Position numbers and translations under genes: made by a program. Under the pieces are notes generated by a model. The model did no database searches. It was not told where the DNA came from and was given only the letters and a program-made list of their open reading frames with translations. Positions 21,789 through 34,891 of a stretch of 64,000 nucleotides of DNA are shown here, one piece after another. The stretch comes from Trichaptum fuscoviolaceum (taxonomy: Eukaryota > Basidiomycota > Agaricomycetes > Hymenochaetales > Trichaptaceae). How positions within the stretch are numbered: position 1 is the stretch's first letter; the number at the start of each line of letters is the position of its first letter. The DNA lies in NCBI GenBank assembly GCA_910574455.1, contig CAJSYZ010000003.1:1054001-1118000 (forward strand), read 5' to 3'.

Positions 21789-22805
21789 TATATAACCATC
21801 TCCCACCGTCCCGTCCCCCGCGCGCCCGTCACCGTCTCAGACTTTTGTCCTCCCTTAACCTGCTGCGCCCTTCGCCTCTTTTTTTTTCTCTCCTTGACTC
21901 AAACACCCCCTATTTCACTTCGCTGGGCAGAGAAAACTTGGCTTTCTTCCTTCCTTCTATTCCAAGCGACATTGCACATATAAATTGCAATTCGTGACAT
22001 CGGGCACGGAGGGGGACCCAGTTTCCGCTTTCATACCAAATCATACCAAATCAAACGCAAGTCGAGACGCTGCTTGAAGACGGGCACGCACAGCCCTACC
22101 ACCCTTTGCCGTCGAATCGAACGCACGCTGTTTGGCGAACCCCGCGACGAAGGCCAAACAGATCCCAAGTCGATCCCGCGTCCATTTCCTCTTCTTGCTC
22201 TCCAGCGACCATCACCTCTCACCCATCTTCTCTCTCGCCTCCGCGACAAATTTGCGACAGACGTCTTCGCCTCACGAGCCGCTGTCATCGGCGACGACGA
22301 CGACGACGCTCGCCACGCCTGTGCGCCTTCTGACACACGCCGCACCCGCACCCGCATCTTCTCTCTTCTCTCACGCCCCGGACGACTAGACGACGATCAG
22401 CCACGAACGGCGACGACGACAGCAGAGCAGACTGGTTGGGTTATTTGAAATAGAGGTTCAGTGGGTGTTGGATACGACGAAGACATTGCGAGAGGCAGAT
22501 AGATAGACACGCCGACGCCATACGCTATACGCTTACTTGAAGCGCCGATCATTACTACCTCATCGTACGTACCCTCCCTCCCTCGTCTTCGTTCCCTCAC
22601 TCCTCTTCACTCAAATCTATTGCACTCGCCTCGCCTCGCCTCACTAGCATCATACTTCATACGATACGTATTTCATCTAACCCTCCTACGTCTTTCCCTC
22701 CAGCTCGCCTCGGATCTGGGGAAACCTCTCTAAGACACATTCTCCCGTCTCGCTTCCCACATCTCCCAAACCTGCCCGCGCGACACCGCGAAGCGAGAAA
22801 CCGAA
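21789..22805 (+). promoter_or_regulatory. Promoter and long leader of the zinc-finger gene
   Basis: A TATATAA at about 21789 is followed by roughly 1 kb of pyrimidine-rich, CT-rich DNA up to the ATG at 22806. Open frames within it start at non-ATG codons and look like composition artefacts. A leader intron is possible (GTACGT near 22566 to CTCCAG near 22703) but unproven. A long leader is common for fungal developmental regulators. Confidence 0.4.
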
Positions 22806-25800
22806 ATGGCCGCACAGGCACACCCAATGCCTCCCATCCCGCCCATCACGACGCCCTTGCCGCGGACGTTCACCCCGCCCTCAGCGTCACCTCCGGCATC
22901 GGCGTTGGTCGTCCCGCGCACGCTCCCGAGCAAACTCTCGACGCTCTCGGCGATAGCGGCGTCCGCGTCGAGGACGGGCTCGGGGACTCCATCTTCGACT
23001 TCGGCTGCAATTACACACTCAGCGTCGACGACTTCGTCTCTACCTCCGTCCTCCCCACCCAATACACCTCACGATCAGAATCAGAGTTCTGACACGAAAG
23101 CACCGTCGCCGTCGTCGGCTTCGGGACCATCATTATCATCACCACCGACATCGTCGTCGCCTACAGCGCCCGCGGCAGCTGCGACTTTCTCTTCATTGCC
23201 ACCAACATCATCACCAACGACAACATCATCGACGACGACGATGACTGCCACAGCTGTGCCGTCGGCACAAGCGCCGCCTGCGCTCCCCGCGCTGCCGGGC
23301 ATCAAAGAGCTGTTCCCTGGTACGTCTCATCCCTACATCTTTCCGTCTCTCTCCTCCTTTCTTCGTCTCCCGTCCCTGTCTTTTCTATCCTTCTTCACCA
23401 TCTCCGGCTTTGAAATTGAGGGATAATTCGTGACATGCGACGATGTCCGAAGAGGAAATAGGTCGGTCGGTCGGTCGTCAGACGGACTTTGTCGCCCATG
23501 TCGAGATGCTCAGATACGTGGATGTCGAGATGCTACGATGGACAGTCGGCGCCGGCGTCGGTGCCCGTCTATCTGTCTGACGTGTCTCCACACCACCGGG
23601 AGCACCCGCGAACTGATTGTCTGATCACCGACGGGCGCGGGCGCGGACACGGACACGGACAGTGGCATCGTCTATCGGACGAACGTCGAGCAAAAAATAA
23701 ATGTCACATTTTTCGCTTTCCGTAATTTATTCTCTTCCTTTTTCCTTTTCTTTTTTACCTTCGTCAAATTTGCATCTCCTATATTCTCCTTATTCACGAC
23801 AACTTATATATTTATTTTATTTTACGCAGACCACCTATTCTACCAACAACCCCTCGCGCTCCCTGGCCCGTCGGGATCCTCCTCGTCCGCGTCCGCGTCC
23901 GCACCGTCGGCGTTGGCGTCGGCGTCGAACTCCAACAACACCACCAACAGTCTGCGCCAACAACAGCACCCTCAGCAGCATCAGCAGCAGCAGCAGCAAT
24001 CAGGCATGGCAGCGTCCTTCTCGTCCCTCACCCTCCTCTCGCCGCAGCAATCTGCAGCCCAGCGCCCGTCGGCATCGAGTAACCACCAATTGGATAACCA
24101 CCCGTCGAATAACGGAAACGCGAGACAGGGGGAGAGGGAGAGCAGCAGGTATGAAGACAGGAACGCAGAGGGAGACGCCAGTCCGCTGGCGACACTCGCA
24201 ACGGCAGCGCTTGCGCATCCCAATCCCTCAGCGAATGCGAATGCGAGTGCGAATGCTCAGAATGTGAACCAGAGTCAGAGACATAATTACGACCACGCGC
24301 ACTCGCCGTCGCTGGCTGCACTGGCGAGCGCCGCGCTCGCGGCGACGCCCGCGTCTGTCCCGTCGGCGGATGCGGCGGGTGCGGGCAGGCACGCAAAGCG
24401 GAAGAGCGTCGGCGGGGGCGAGGGCGGCGGGGACACGGACGCGATGGACGTCGACTCCGCACACGCGAACGGACACGCCAAACACCGGCTGCTCCGGCCA
24501 CCCCCTCCGTCTTCTGCGCAATCGGCGTCGTCGCCAGCACACCGGCGCACGCGCTCCGACGGCTCGCTGCGCGCGGGAGGGTCGGACCTCGGTGTGGAGG
24601 GCGACGAGGACGAGCTCGAGCTCGAGCTCGATGGTGAGGACGGCGCTGAAGGCGACGGCGATGATGGCGGGGAGGGGGAGGCGGGAGGAGGCGGCGGGAA
24701 GGACGGGAAGGACGGGAAGAGGCATACGTGCCCGCATTGTAATAAGCGCTTTAACCGCCCGAGCAGTCTGAAGATACATTTGAACACGCATACGGGTGCG
24801 AAACGTACGTCGCCTCTGTCATGTTCTTCTCGCCTTTTGCTACGTTCTTTTGCTTTTCTATTTTCTTTTGGACACCAATTGATGATGCTGCATCCCACCA
24901 GCGTTCGAATGCCCGTACCCGGGCTGCGGGAGGCAGTTCAACGTCTCGTCGAACATGCGCCGGCACTACCGGAACCACTCGAGCCCGTCCGCGATGCAGG
25001 GCGCCGGGATGGGCATGGGCATGGGCATGGGCCCGTATGGGATGGGCATGGGGATGCATGGCATGCATGGCATGGGCATGGGCATGGGCATGCCAGGAAT
25101 GGGGATGGGTATGCAGGGAATGGGCATGGGCATGGGCGGCGGGATGGGCATGCACCCGCACCAACAACACCACCCGATGGCGATGGGCATGCACCCCGGC
25201 AATGCGCCGATGATGGGCGGCGCGGTGCATCCGGGCATGATGGGCATGTATGGCGCGCCGCCTCCGCCGCCCTCTCAGCAACATCAGCATCCACACCATG
25301 CGCCGCCCCCGCCCCCGCCGCAGCACCCGCACCACCAGCAACTGCCGCCCCCGATGAGCTCGCTTGGCCACGGTCAAGGACAGCAAGGACAGCAGCAGCA
25401 GCCGGACCCGAGGTACGGCGCGCCCGCGCTCGAGCGTGGATACGCGCGCGGGCAGCCTCAGTCTCAGCAGCAGGCGTACCCGCCTGCACCGGGATATGGC
25501 AGCGCACCGTCTCAACAACAGCAGCAGCAGCAACCGCATTTGCATGGGTACGGTCCGACGCCGCATGAGCTGGAGCAGCGGGAATACGACAGAAGGGAGC
25601 GGGATGCGCGGAGGATGGAGGAGCGTGCGGCGCTGTATCGGGAGGACCAGAGACAGCATCAGCGGCAGGATAGAGATCGTCAGCACCAGCAACACCAGAG
25701 CCAGCAGCAGGCACCGCCCTTGCAGCTACACCCGTCTTTCCCGAGCCACCCGGCGAGCTTCTCGGCGCACCCGCTGCCGTACGGCCACACGTTCGTGCAC

Positions 25801-27864
25801 ACCGTCGCCCCCGGCTCTTCGTCGTCGGCCGTGGACGAGGACCGGAAAGACGGGTATAGTAGACCGGGTGTCGCTGAGGAGAGCCGGATGCGAGCGGATT
25901 GGGAAAGGGAGGACGAGAAGGAGAGGGTGTTGGCGATGGAGAGGGACAGGGACAGGGACAGGGACAGGGATGCGATGTCGGCTGCGTCGGTCAGAGAGCG
26001 CGGCCGCGCGGCGTACATGCACGGCGTCGGCGCGTATACGAGCTCGCCAGCGGTGTCGGCGCCGACGACTTACGCGTACGGCGTGGCGACGGCGAGCAGC
26101 AGTGGCCACGGGCACACGGGTGGGGAGGAGGAGAGCCCGAGCCTCTCGCCTGCGCTGAGCTCGACGAGCTCGCTGCCTGGGTCCGGGAGCGCGCACAGCC
26201 CGCACACGCGCTACGCACACTCGGCGTCGACGCACTCGCACTCGCACTCGCACTCGCATTCGACACAGTCGCACGCGCACTCGGTGTCAACACATTCGCA
26301 CGCACCCTCGACGCACTCGGCGCGCTCGGCGCGCTCCGCGGTGGGCGCGTGGCGGGAACGGGAGCGGGAGCACCTGCGGGCACGGCGCGAGCGCGAGCGC
26401 GAGATGGAGAAGGAGCGGAATAGGGAAAGGGAAAGGGAGGCGTATGGCGGCTACCCGCACCGCAGGGCTGTGCCGCACGGGTACGGCCATGGGCACACGC
26501 AGAGCGCACCGGGCCTGACGAGCTTTGCGCCGTCCTCGCTGCCGACGTCCCCGCCGCCGTCCTTGCGCGATAGGGATATCATTGTCGAGCCGCCTTCCGC
26601 TGAGCCTGTGGGCGTCGCTGACAGAGAACGGGAGCGCGAAAGAGATAGAGAGAAAGGCACAGGCCATGGACGCTCACACTCGTACACGACCGCAGCGTAC
26701 GCGTTCCACCCGTCCGCCTCGCTCACGTCGATCTCGAACGTGCGCGGGCACCACCACCACCCTGTGCACCATCGTGTGCGGAGGGACTCGACGTCGGCGC
26801 GCACGGGCCACGAGGGCGAGGGCATGGACACGGAGGGCGACGTCCCCGACAGCGCGAGCGAGCCGGACGTGGACGACGATCGCGCACAGCGGTTTGGTGC
26901 TTTTGACCGCCCTGGCCCTGGCGCAGGTGCGGGAAGGAAAAGGCAGATGATGGAGGTCGAGGTGGAGGTCGACCCGGATAGGATGGAGGGCAGCGACGTC
27001 GAGATCGACCAGCTTGCGGACGACACGGACGACGTCGTGATGCGCTTCGACAGGGCGGGCGCGCCGGACATGCGCATGGGCATGGGGCGCCACGGCCATG
27101 GGAACGGGCTGCGCGGCCGCGAGGTGTGGCCGGAGGACGAGGACGACCGCCTGAGCGTCTCGAGCCTCAGCACGCAGAGTCACTCCCAGCACTCGCATTC
27201 CCAGCATGCGCACTCGTACCACGGGCACACCACACAGGCAGCGCCGCCGCCGCCGCCGCCGCCGAGCTTCGCGCGCTCGGGCAGCAGCAGCAACAGCCTC
27301 TCGCACGCGCGCTCGTCGTACACGCTCTCCTCCAATCAGCGCGCCTTGGATTCCACAGCCGCCACAGCGCGCCCGCGCAGCCGCTCGCTTCGCGGTGCGC
27401 AGGAGCCGTACGCCTACCCGCCGCACGTCGCGTCGTCGTACTCCGGCGCGCCCTCGTCGTTCGGCGGCCCTGCGGTCCCTGGGGGCGAGAAGGGGCACCG
27501 ACGGACAGGGAGCGGCTCGAGTAGTGGACATGGGCATTATAGCCACCCTTACGCCCGACCAGCCGGAAGGGGAGGAACAGGGCACAGCACGCTTGCCCGC
27601 GAGCGCGAGCGCGAACGGCCCCTACCGCCGCTCCCGGCGCAGGCTGTGGCCTCGCCGCGCATGGCGTCGAATGCGACGAGCTCGGGCTCGGCGACGGTGG
27701 TGTCTGCGGAGGGGCAGAGTGCGGCGACGAAGGCAGTGAAGGAGGAAGAGTCGGCTGGGAATGCGACGACGCCGACGAAGGCTGCGTTCAAGTTCCCGAT
27801 GTATACGTTCCCGCCCCCCGCTCCGCCGCATGCCGCGGATGCGCCTGTTGGCGAGGCGAAATAG
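22806..27864 (+). CDS. Large C2H2 zinc-finger transcription factor, two fingers, disordered tails
   Basis: Three exons (22806..23319, 23830..24804, 24902..27864) encode a predicted 1483-aa protein. Two adjacent C2H2 fingers span the second intron: finger 1 has Cys472, Cys475, His488, His492 (CPHCNKRFNRPSSLKIH), and finger 2 has Cys500, Cys505, His518, His522 (CPYPGCGRQFNVSSNMRRH), joined by a TGAKPF linker. Everything else is low complexity: Ser/Pro/Thr-rich N-terminus, polyQ, acidic runs before the fingers, a Met-Gly repeat just after them, polyP, His-Ser repeats, and Arg-Glu and Arg-Asp stretches. Probably a nuclear DNA-binding regulator; targets are unknown. The first intron is 510 nt, long for this genome, and its splice is supported only by frame. 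The 97-nt second intron is well supported because it restores finger 2. The high-GC low-complexity sequence creates long false frames on the other strand. Confidence 0.85.
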
Positions 27865-30800
27865 ATGCGTTAATCAAAGTGTTACTTGCTGATGTTGTGA
27901 AAGCCCAAAGGTGCGTCCTTCCTTTCTTTGATGTAGGATCGGTTTCCTAATCATATTTCTTGTTGTAGATGGCTTGTTTCGTGCTTCCTGAACATCCCGA
28001 AGAAATTTCAATCTAGACGTTCACTCTCATTTTGTTGATCTTTATTTTATTTTTTCTCTTCTACCCCAATTCTCCATGTCACACAACACCTCTGTCGATC
28101 ACTCATTATCGGTTATCCCATTCTCACATGCGACTTGAAACGACAAGACGCGCATCCTCTGTACGCAGAGGTAGGCTAGCTTACGAACAATGCGCTGGCC
28201 CGCTCACGACGACGACTCACACACATCGGCATCCTGTACTACCATCAACCAATCAACTCACACACACTCTTTGGCGGTCTTTCTTCCTATCTCATCATCA
28301 TCTGGCATCCTTTGACGCAGGATCACATCCTGCCCACACTCGATTCATTCGTCACGCGCGGTCAGAAGCAAACAACACGTCTTAGAGTTTTTCTATACAC
28401 ACACACACAAGGACAGCAGAATGAAATTGAAGAAAATTGTTTGTTTGTATCTTCTATGTTGTTTTCTGAATGTATGTTTATCATGTCAGACACACACGGA
28501 CAGGCGTTCATCTCCATTCCACACTAATTTTCTAATCTCTTTCGAAGACATTTTTATCGTACGAAGATCTACTGCAAACTAGTGTACACTCCTTCCTTCC
28601 TGTCCTTGGGGTTCATTCCCAGCAGAAGTCGCGATGACTATCTCGGCCACGTCTTTCCTTCTTTCTTTATGCCTTGCGCAAAGGCTTGGTGTTATGGGGA
28701 TTGGTTCAACATTGTTGATTTTTCTTGGTGTTTTCATTATTTACTTTCCTTCATTTTTCTTCTTGTGTGCTCTGTACATGTATGTGGTGTCTGCTACACT
28801 AATCTGAAGCAATTAAATAAGATGCATATCCCATTCAAAGGCGTGCTATTCTTGCTATCAAGGCATAAACATGGCTACCGGAAATAAGTATCACTGGCAA
28901 GGGCTAAAATCACGGTGCCTTGCCGCAAGCGTACCACTACGTAGCGCTGATCCTTCACGATCGCCGAGAAGGGTGGCATGTCCGCTCTCACACATACGTA
29001 CGCATCAGTGGTTCTCAGGGGAAATCTCGAGAGAAAACAGCACAGCGAACGCAAACACGTATTTCCGGAAGGGAAAATAGTAACCCTAACAGCCATTTTG
29101 CCGGATAAACACTCCGAGGGGGGTCACGGTGGACGATCGGCGCTGATCATATGCCAGTGGGTGTGTAGAGGTGTGAATGGGCCCGGGTGTGAATGTCGTG
29201 CTTCTGTCTCTTGTTTGATGACGTTTTGTTGCTTCTCTGGATGTTGTTGAAGTGTAATGCCAGCCGAAGGTGCTACCTGAGGGTCGTACATCGATATGAG
29301 ATACAATACGTGTTGAGGATCTAAGTGAGGCTAGTCTCGAAGCGGGAGAAGGGGCAGAAGACGGAGTGAAGTGAATGAGAGTGACGCAGGGGGGGTGACG
29401 CACGAGGAGAACCATGTCTGAGGCGAGGATCCGGCACGGCCATAGAGATGTGAACTCTGATAAGTCCGAAGCAGAAGCGCAGATCAGGATCAGCAGATGC
29501 GAAGTGCAGGGGGACCAGTCGCCTACGTAGCGTCAAGACTCAAGACTCGCCTGCGCAGAGGCGAGACGTGTGATCAATTGTGACAGTCTGCAGCGATCGT
29601 TTCCGTAGGTTCTCCGAATCGTCGAAGGGAGGCAATTCGCAGGACGTAAAGAGGTAAGTGCTGGTCGCCCGGAGGTAGGTGATGTGGCAGCACTATTCCC
29701 GGGGTAGACTACTGAGTGAGTCAAAGTAACTTGAGGACGCATCTGACACATTCAGTTTGGGTGCTAGTCCATTCGGTAAACAACCCCTGTTTGACACCGA
29801 GCGTTTGTCGTGTTAGGCAAACCGCTACACCACTGCAACTCACCTGCCCGTGCAAAAGCACTCAAGCATACAAAGATCCAGGCCTCAAATCCAGAGGCCC
29901 TGGATGGCGCGATCACAGCGTTGACACGGTGATCCAAGACCGTTCAAGGCTATGGAATACGCAAAACGCATGTGAGATTCAGTTACAGGAACACCCTCTG
30001 TATGGAGAGAATGTCCAGCCGGGCCTATCGTGCAATTAGTTAGTAGTTACAAAACACGCCGGAGAGAGAACGGGAGTGCCATTCACTGTTGGGGAAAGTG
30101 AGGGCAGGGTTGGGTATAGATGGTAAGCCGGCCTCGTTGGAGGTATATCCCAGCCGATGTTGCCTGCCGAGTCCGAGGACACCTACGATTGTCACCAGCC
30201 TCGAGGCATATTCAGGCTTCAGTATTTCAATTTGCATTGCGCGTTTGTAGGGGCGAGGCATGAGCGTCAGCGCCTGCAGTTCGTCCTGAAAATAATAAGC
30301 ACTTGAATAATTGAAAATCATTGATTGAGAGAGACGGACACGGCGTGATCAAGCGACAACTTGAAGCCTGTGGCAGGACTTGTAGCTGTTTGGAGAGTTG
30401 CCGACGCCGACCATGATCTGTGCCATTCAACATCGTCTATTTAGAGATCTCCGACCGGCGCCGCATGAATGTACTCCAACCTCCGTTTGAAGTACCGACG
30501 CCTTTCAGGCTCTGTCGCAATGTGAGTGGCGGGTTGGCCATGCTAAGTTCATGGGTCCACATAGGAGGTCCGAAGGTGCCGATTAGTGTGAATCCATGAC
30601 ATGAGAATCTGTTTAAGAGAGGAGATAAGTAATACGCGCCACGCCAGACCTTTTGCATGGATAGACTGCGCACAGGCGAGCGGATCGCAGGAGGTTGTTG
30701 GCGGTGTTCTAGTGCCGCCTGCCGCGAAAGGTACAGTGATGGCAGAGTTCCGAGGGCATACTACATAGCCTGGAAATAGAGGGCGACTTTCTCATGTCGA

Positions 30801-30940
30801 TTAACCGTCCTGATCGGCGCTACCCTGTTTACGGGAAATGCCCGCTAGCACTGAGTTATTCAAGAATGCTAAGACACAGAATTAAGCACTGAGCGCGACT
30901 TCGAAACGATTGGCAAGAGAATAAGCAGACGCACAGCAAG
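27865..30940. other. 3' flank and gene-poor DNA
   Basis: Directly after the zinc-finger stop a possible 3'UTR intron is visible (GTGCGT near 27911 to GTAG near 27969). Further frames, for example 30040-30321 and 30437-30673 on the minus strand, contain protein-like text without recognisable domains and cannot be joined with confidence. Confidence 0.4.
29768..29845 (-). other. tRNA-like segment (possible pseudo-tRNA or SINE head)
   Basis: On the minus strand an A-box-like GTGGTGTAGCGGT is followed by TTTGCCTAACACGACAAA, which could form an anticodon-like hairpin with AAC, then GGTGTCAAACAGG, a weak B-box. No acceptor stem closes, so it is not a functional tRNA. Confidence 0.25.
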
Positions 30941-31429
30941 TTAGAATCTCCGATTGAAGGCATGAGGCAGGTCTTTGGAGTCGCCTAGATCAGTCTGTCC
31001 GCCGAGAGTCAGTGAACGCTCCAAGCCGTCCAAGCTGAGCAGATGAGAGCGCGCAGCGCTCAAGCCATAGGCTCCAATATTAGGTGGGTTAACGATGTCC
31101 AGGTGACCCCAAATTTCACCCAGCGTCCCGCTCCTGATCAGCATGTGTGAACTGCACACACGGCGTAGGAAGCCTTTCTGGCATTCAGTCGCACTCCCTC
31201 GCTTCATATTTACACCACGGATGCGATAGCGCAAGAGATCCGTCGATCCTCCCGTGTGCCTGATGGATAGGGGGGGTACCTGACTGGCATTTACTAATAT
31301 GTACGTGCATATGTACTGCGTACCGGGTGTAGTGATGAGGTTGGAGTCCAGGCCTGCTATGGCGTTGTTTCTCCCTCCAAAAAACAGTTTGACCGGCATT
31401 AGCTTCTCTTGGGTTGATTGAGGTTCCAT
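30941..31429 (-). CDS. Hypothetical open frame, weak
   Basis: An ATG frame of 162 codons with mixed composition. No signal peptide, domain or homologue is recognised, and there is no TATA box at a clear distance. It may be a fragment of a spliced gene together with the minus-strand frames at 30040-30673, or chance. Listed because it is the longest ATG-initiated frame in this gene-poor stretch. Confidence 0.2.
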   Translation of the reverse strand: MEPQSTQEKLMPVKLFFGGRNNAIAGLDSNLITTPGTQYICTYILVNASQVPPLSIRHTGGSTDLLRYRIRGVNMKRGSATECQKGFLRRVCSSHMLIRSGTLGEIWGHLDIVNPPNIGAYGLSAARSHLLSLDGLERSLTLGGQTDLGDSKDLPHAFNRRF

Positions 31430-34400
31430 GGCCTCCGTGCGCTCGACTCAGTAGGCACACTCGCTAAAGGTATGTGGATGAGTGTGTGACGCCGGTCGTC
31501 CGGGATCTGCGCTCCCTTCTTCCGGAACATGGCCGATCATCTCGGGTCCTTTCATTCTCTTTGACGTCACCCACGATCACAATGAAGTCGTGTAATAGTT
31601 TCCTGCACTGCATAAAGATGAAATCGAGAAAATTAGTTAGGTTAACATTCGTAACTCGTACGCAGCAGTACCTAACTTGGCTGTTTCTCGCGAATGATAT
31701 GTTTATGAGAGAAACCAAGACATCCTTAAAAGATTCCCCATTGTGAGTTAGAAAGATCAGCCGGTATGAGGAAATCAATCCACATATCTATAAGGCATTC
31801 TCAATGGGCATCTCGCGGATGGCGGAAGTTCGGTCAGAGCTTTCCGTTCTGTGCCACACGCCACTCATCAAACGCTTTTCCCGTCCAATGCCGCTTCAAC
31901 AGTTTTATATCGGTTCTTATCGCTGTATATTACGCCTTGCGTTCGCATCTCGCTTCAAGGCATTGGCGCAGGATCGGCTGTGATCAGCTGCACAGGCTGT
32001 ACCCTGACCAATTGACTAGCCGCCGGTATAGGCTGCTGATGACGTTGCAACCGCTTCTTGCGTGCTTGAAGTCTCGTATGAATGAAAGGCCTGGCCCTGG
32101 TCTCACAGTGAATACAGATGCAGTTAGGAGTAGCTAAGACATTCCATACCATCGATAACGATAGCAGCAATTTAGTTTTCTTGATGATGTTCCGGTTGAG
32201 GCGATCTAAAACATCATATCATTAACATCATACTAACATATACGTGGTAAAGAAATATAGACTTACTCACACATTCCATCGGTCTTTTTCAAAAGTATTG
32301 TTGCGCGAAGCCTCAAATCTCGCGCCCACATGTTGCGATCTGTCTGCTGTCGTATACCAATTTTCCGAGTATTCGTGGCAAGGGTTCGGGTTGTTAAGTT
32401 AGAAAGGTCACAGCTCTTATTAGACGTGTGACTTCAAGTAAAGCTAGCGGTGACAGGGGTCCTTAGAGTTGTATTATGTAAAAGTAACTGTCTCAGGTTT
32501 ACTTAGTAGATCACCAAATCAGAAACAACGGTCTTGAACCGTGCTTCATACGGACGTCGACTTCGCTTTGTCGAATCTCCCCGACATCACCAATACGCTG
32601 CTCCGAGGAAACAAGTAGTGTTCAAGCGATAGCGAATTAAACCCTCTGGTATCTTATGTGATCCGTCGCACGATATTTAGTCAATTTCAGTACTCGACAA
32701 GCAAGGTTGACTCAGCGGTACTACACAAAAACATTACACACAACCAGAAAATATTCACTGACTTCAACTCCGGAAGAATAGTTGGAGTATATGTACTCCT
32801 CCAACAGCGGTGACAATTTAAGGTAGAGTTGCTATTCTCACCCTATTCATCGACAGGCTAATAGTTCTTTATTTCAATTAGACCACCTTGCGCGTGCCAG
32901 CTCAGTGTGCGCCTATAGTATATACTACAAGATTAATTGAATGAAGGCGTCCTGCCGCTCATTTAACTGTCGGTCACATGAAGTCAGTGGATGCGCGTAT
33001 CTTCATATCTTACACATCTTCTGTAGAGAACTCGTCGTGTATGACGATGCAGTTTTAGGCTACACCGGACACATGTGGATTTCACTTTTCCAAACCTACT
33101 TGGAAAAGAAGATTCGTGATCAGCTGGCCTTGCAGCTCGGATCCACCGGTCAGACTTGATGAGCTTTGATCCATTCACTGGCTGCTTCCATGCCTATGCT
33201 CTCAGCGGCATTCGTTCAAGAAGATCGCATCCTGCGCGAGTTGGATCTCCTTGCAAAAGACCATCTCCTCTCCTGCAAAACTCACGCTGCTGCCTAAAGA
33301 AGACCCAGAAGCGAGTTTTCCTTGCGAGTCGCCCAAGCGTATCAGCACTTCTTTCCCGGGTTAGTATCACGCTGAATGCATTATACGGCGCTCGCTTCAC
33401 ACAGCTCCGGGTCGTTCATACTAGGCGGTCTGGTGATTGGGTCGCTCCAGAATACTGCAGTGACTCGGTACGCAGTTGTGTGTTATCTAAAGTTCGACAA
33501 TGATTGTTTGATCCAGTTGTCGTGAATACCTGCGTTCCCGGGAGCGAGGCCGAAGCGGCGATACTATCTCCCTCATGTCCGCGGGTCTCGTGCACCATTG
33601 TCATGGCTTCGAAATGGTTACAAATTCTCGATATCTCAGAGCTGCAAGTCGCAATCGAGGTGATTGTCGCAGTCTCTATTGCAAGGTTTGTATGTATTAA
33701 TATATCTCCTTCTAATTTCACTGTGCTAATACATAGGATGAAGCAATTAACTATCCACATTGTTAGCGAATTTCGACATTTTGGCGCCGTCTCTTGTCTC
33801 CGTTACTTTCGGGACAGGTGAATCTCCGTAGCGCAACTAGAGACGAACAGCAGCGCTCCGCATAGCGCCATCCCGGGTAAGCCAGAACACACCCTCCCTC
33901 CTGACGTTCTCATTTCATATGACTACATTATGATCGCGGAACGAGATTTGAAGATCGAGATCGTCTGTCCCGAATGGCCAGAGCAAAATCTCGACGTGAT
34001 TCAGTTCGTCTTTTGCCATCCCTCGTATCATTGTCACGGTAGAGAAGGGCCTCCTGCGCGTATGCTAGAATGACCTTCGTGTCTTGTGACGCTTACTACT
34101 CTTTACTCGCCTAAAGCAACAGGCATTCTGAGCGGCGTTAGGAGCATACGAATAAGAGCCGACAGTGACCCTATTGACTACTTCAAGCTCGGTGATTACA
34201 CTTCGTGAGTGACGTGGTACCCGCTGTATGCTGTCGCACAGTTCCTGCAACGGATTGCGGGCCGACTAACCTCGCCACGGCCACACGCTGCATCGCAATG
34301 CACTCGTTCAAGCTGATCTTGGCCCTTATACTTCAAAGCCACTTGAAATTCAACATCTCGGAATGGGTCTCGATTCATATCGAGTTCCACGCGACGTTTT

Positions 34401-34778
34401 AAACAGTCCTTGCATTTTCCACGATACCTTGGTTTGCCCCAAAACACCTCAACGAATCTGTCGGTGATCAGAGGACTAAAGCCTTACGGTGCAGCACGTT
34501 CTAAGCAAGTTATAGAATTATTGAACGTAATGAGAGGCAACTTCTGGCTGTTCCTATCTAATTGACAGTAACAACCCTCAAGACGGCATGCGTCTCTCAC
34601 CCAATCATCCTTGTAAAACTGTCCTGTCGGGAGCTGACGAGGGCATTCATCGGAGTCAAATCTAAAGCTGAATCTTGTTATTGAATATGACAACAGCGTG
34701 TTAAGTAAAAGATGATCTATTTTGCAATAATAGTAAAATTATAGTTGCAATAATAAAAAACGCATAAAAACCAAACAA
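31430..34778. other. Gene-poor DNA
   Basis: No supported gene. A 35-codon ATG frame beginning near 33191 contains the leucine-rich text RILRELDLLAKDHLL, and a minus-strand frame at 34196-34447 contains CKDCLKRR; neither has a proper gene structure. Either could be a relic. Confidence 0.4.
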
Positions 34779-34882
34779 GTCACTTTGCCGGAGTGGTTAA
34801 CGGGATCGCCTGCTACTTTCGATTCATTTCGATTAGCTAGCGGTTGTGCTTGCACGCGTGTGTTCGAATCGCACAGGTGACG
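34779..34882 (+). tRNA. tRNA-Ser(GCU), with a 23-nt intron
   Basis: The acceptor stem GTCACTT pairs with AGGTGAC (one G-U), with discriminator G. The D-arm is CCG-GAGTGGTTAA-CGG, the anticodon stem is ATCGC/GCGGT, and the anticodon is GCT at 34812-34814. The T-arm is GTGTG-TTCGAAT-CGCAC. A long variable arm (about TTGTGCTTGCACGC) is typical of tRNA-Ser. An intron of 23 nt, 34816-34838, sits at the standard position after base 37 and contains AGCT, which can pair with the anticodon. The spliced length is 81 nt. Confidence 0.93.
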
Positions 34883-34885
34883 ACC

Positions 34886-34891
34886 TTTTTT
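34886..34891 (+). terminator. RNA polymerase III terminator of tRNA-Ser
   Basis: A run of six T begins four bases after the discriminator base. Confidence 0.85.

Noticed and set aside
22074..22448. 124-codon frame in the leader of the zinc-finger gene
   Set aside because: It starts at TTG and is Arg/Pro/Asp-rich, reflecting the CT- and CGA-rich leader; no conserved motif.
24751..25714. Long minus-strand frames (up to 314 codons) opposite the zinc-finger gene
   Set aside because: They mirror GC-rich low-complexity coding sequence, consist of His/Arg/Pro runs and overlap a well-supported gene.
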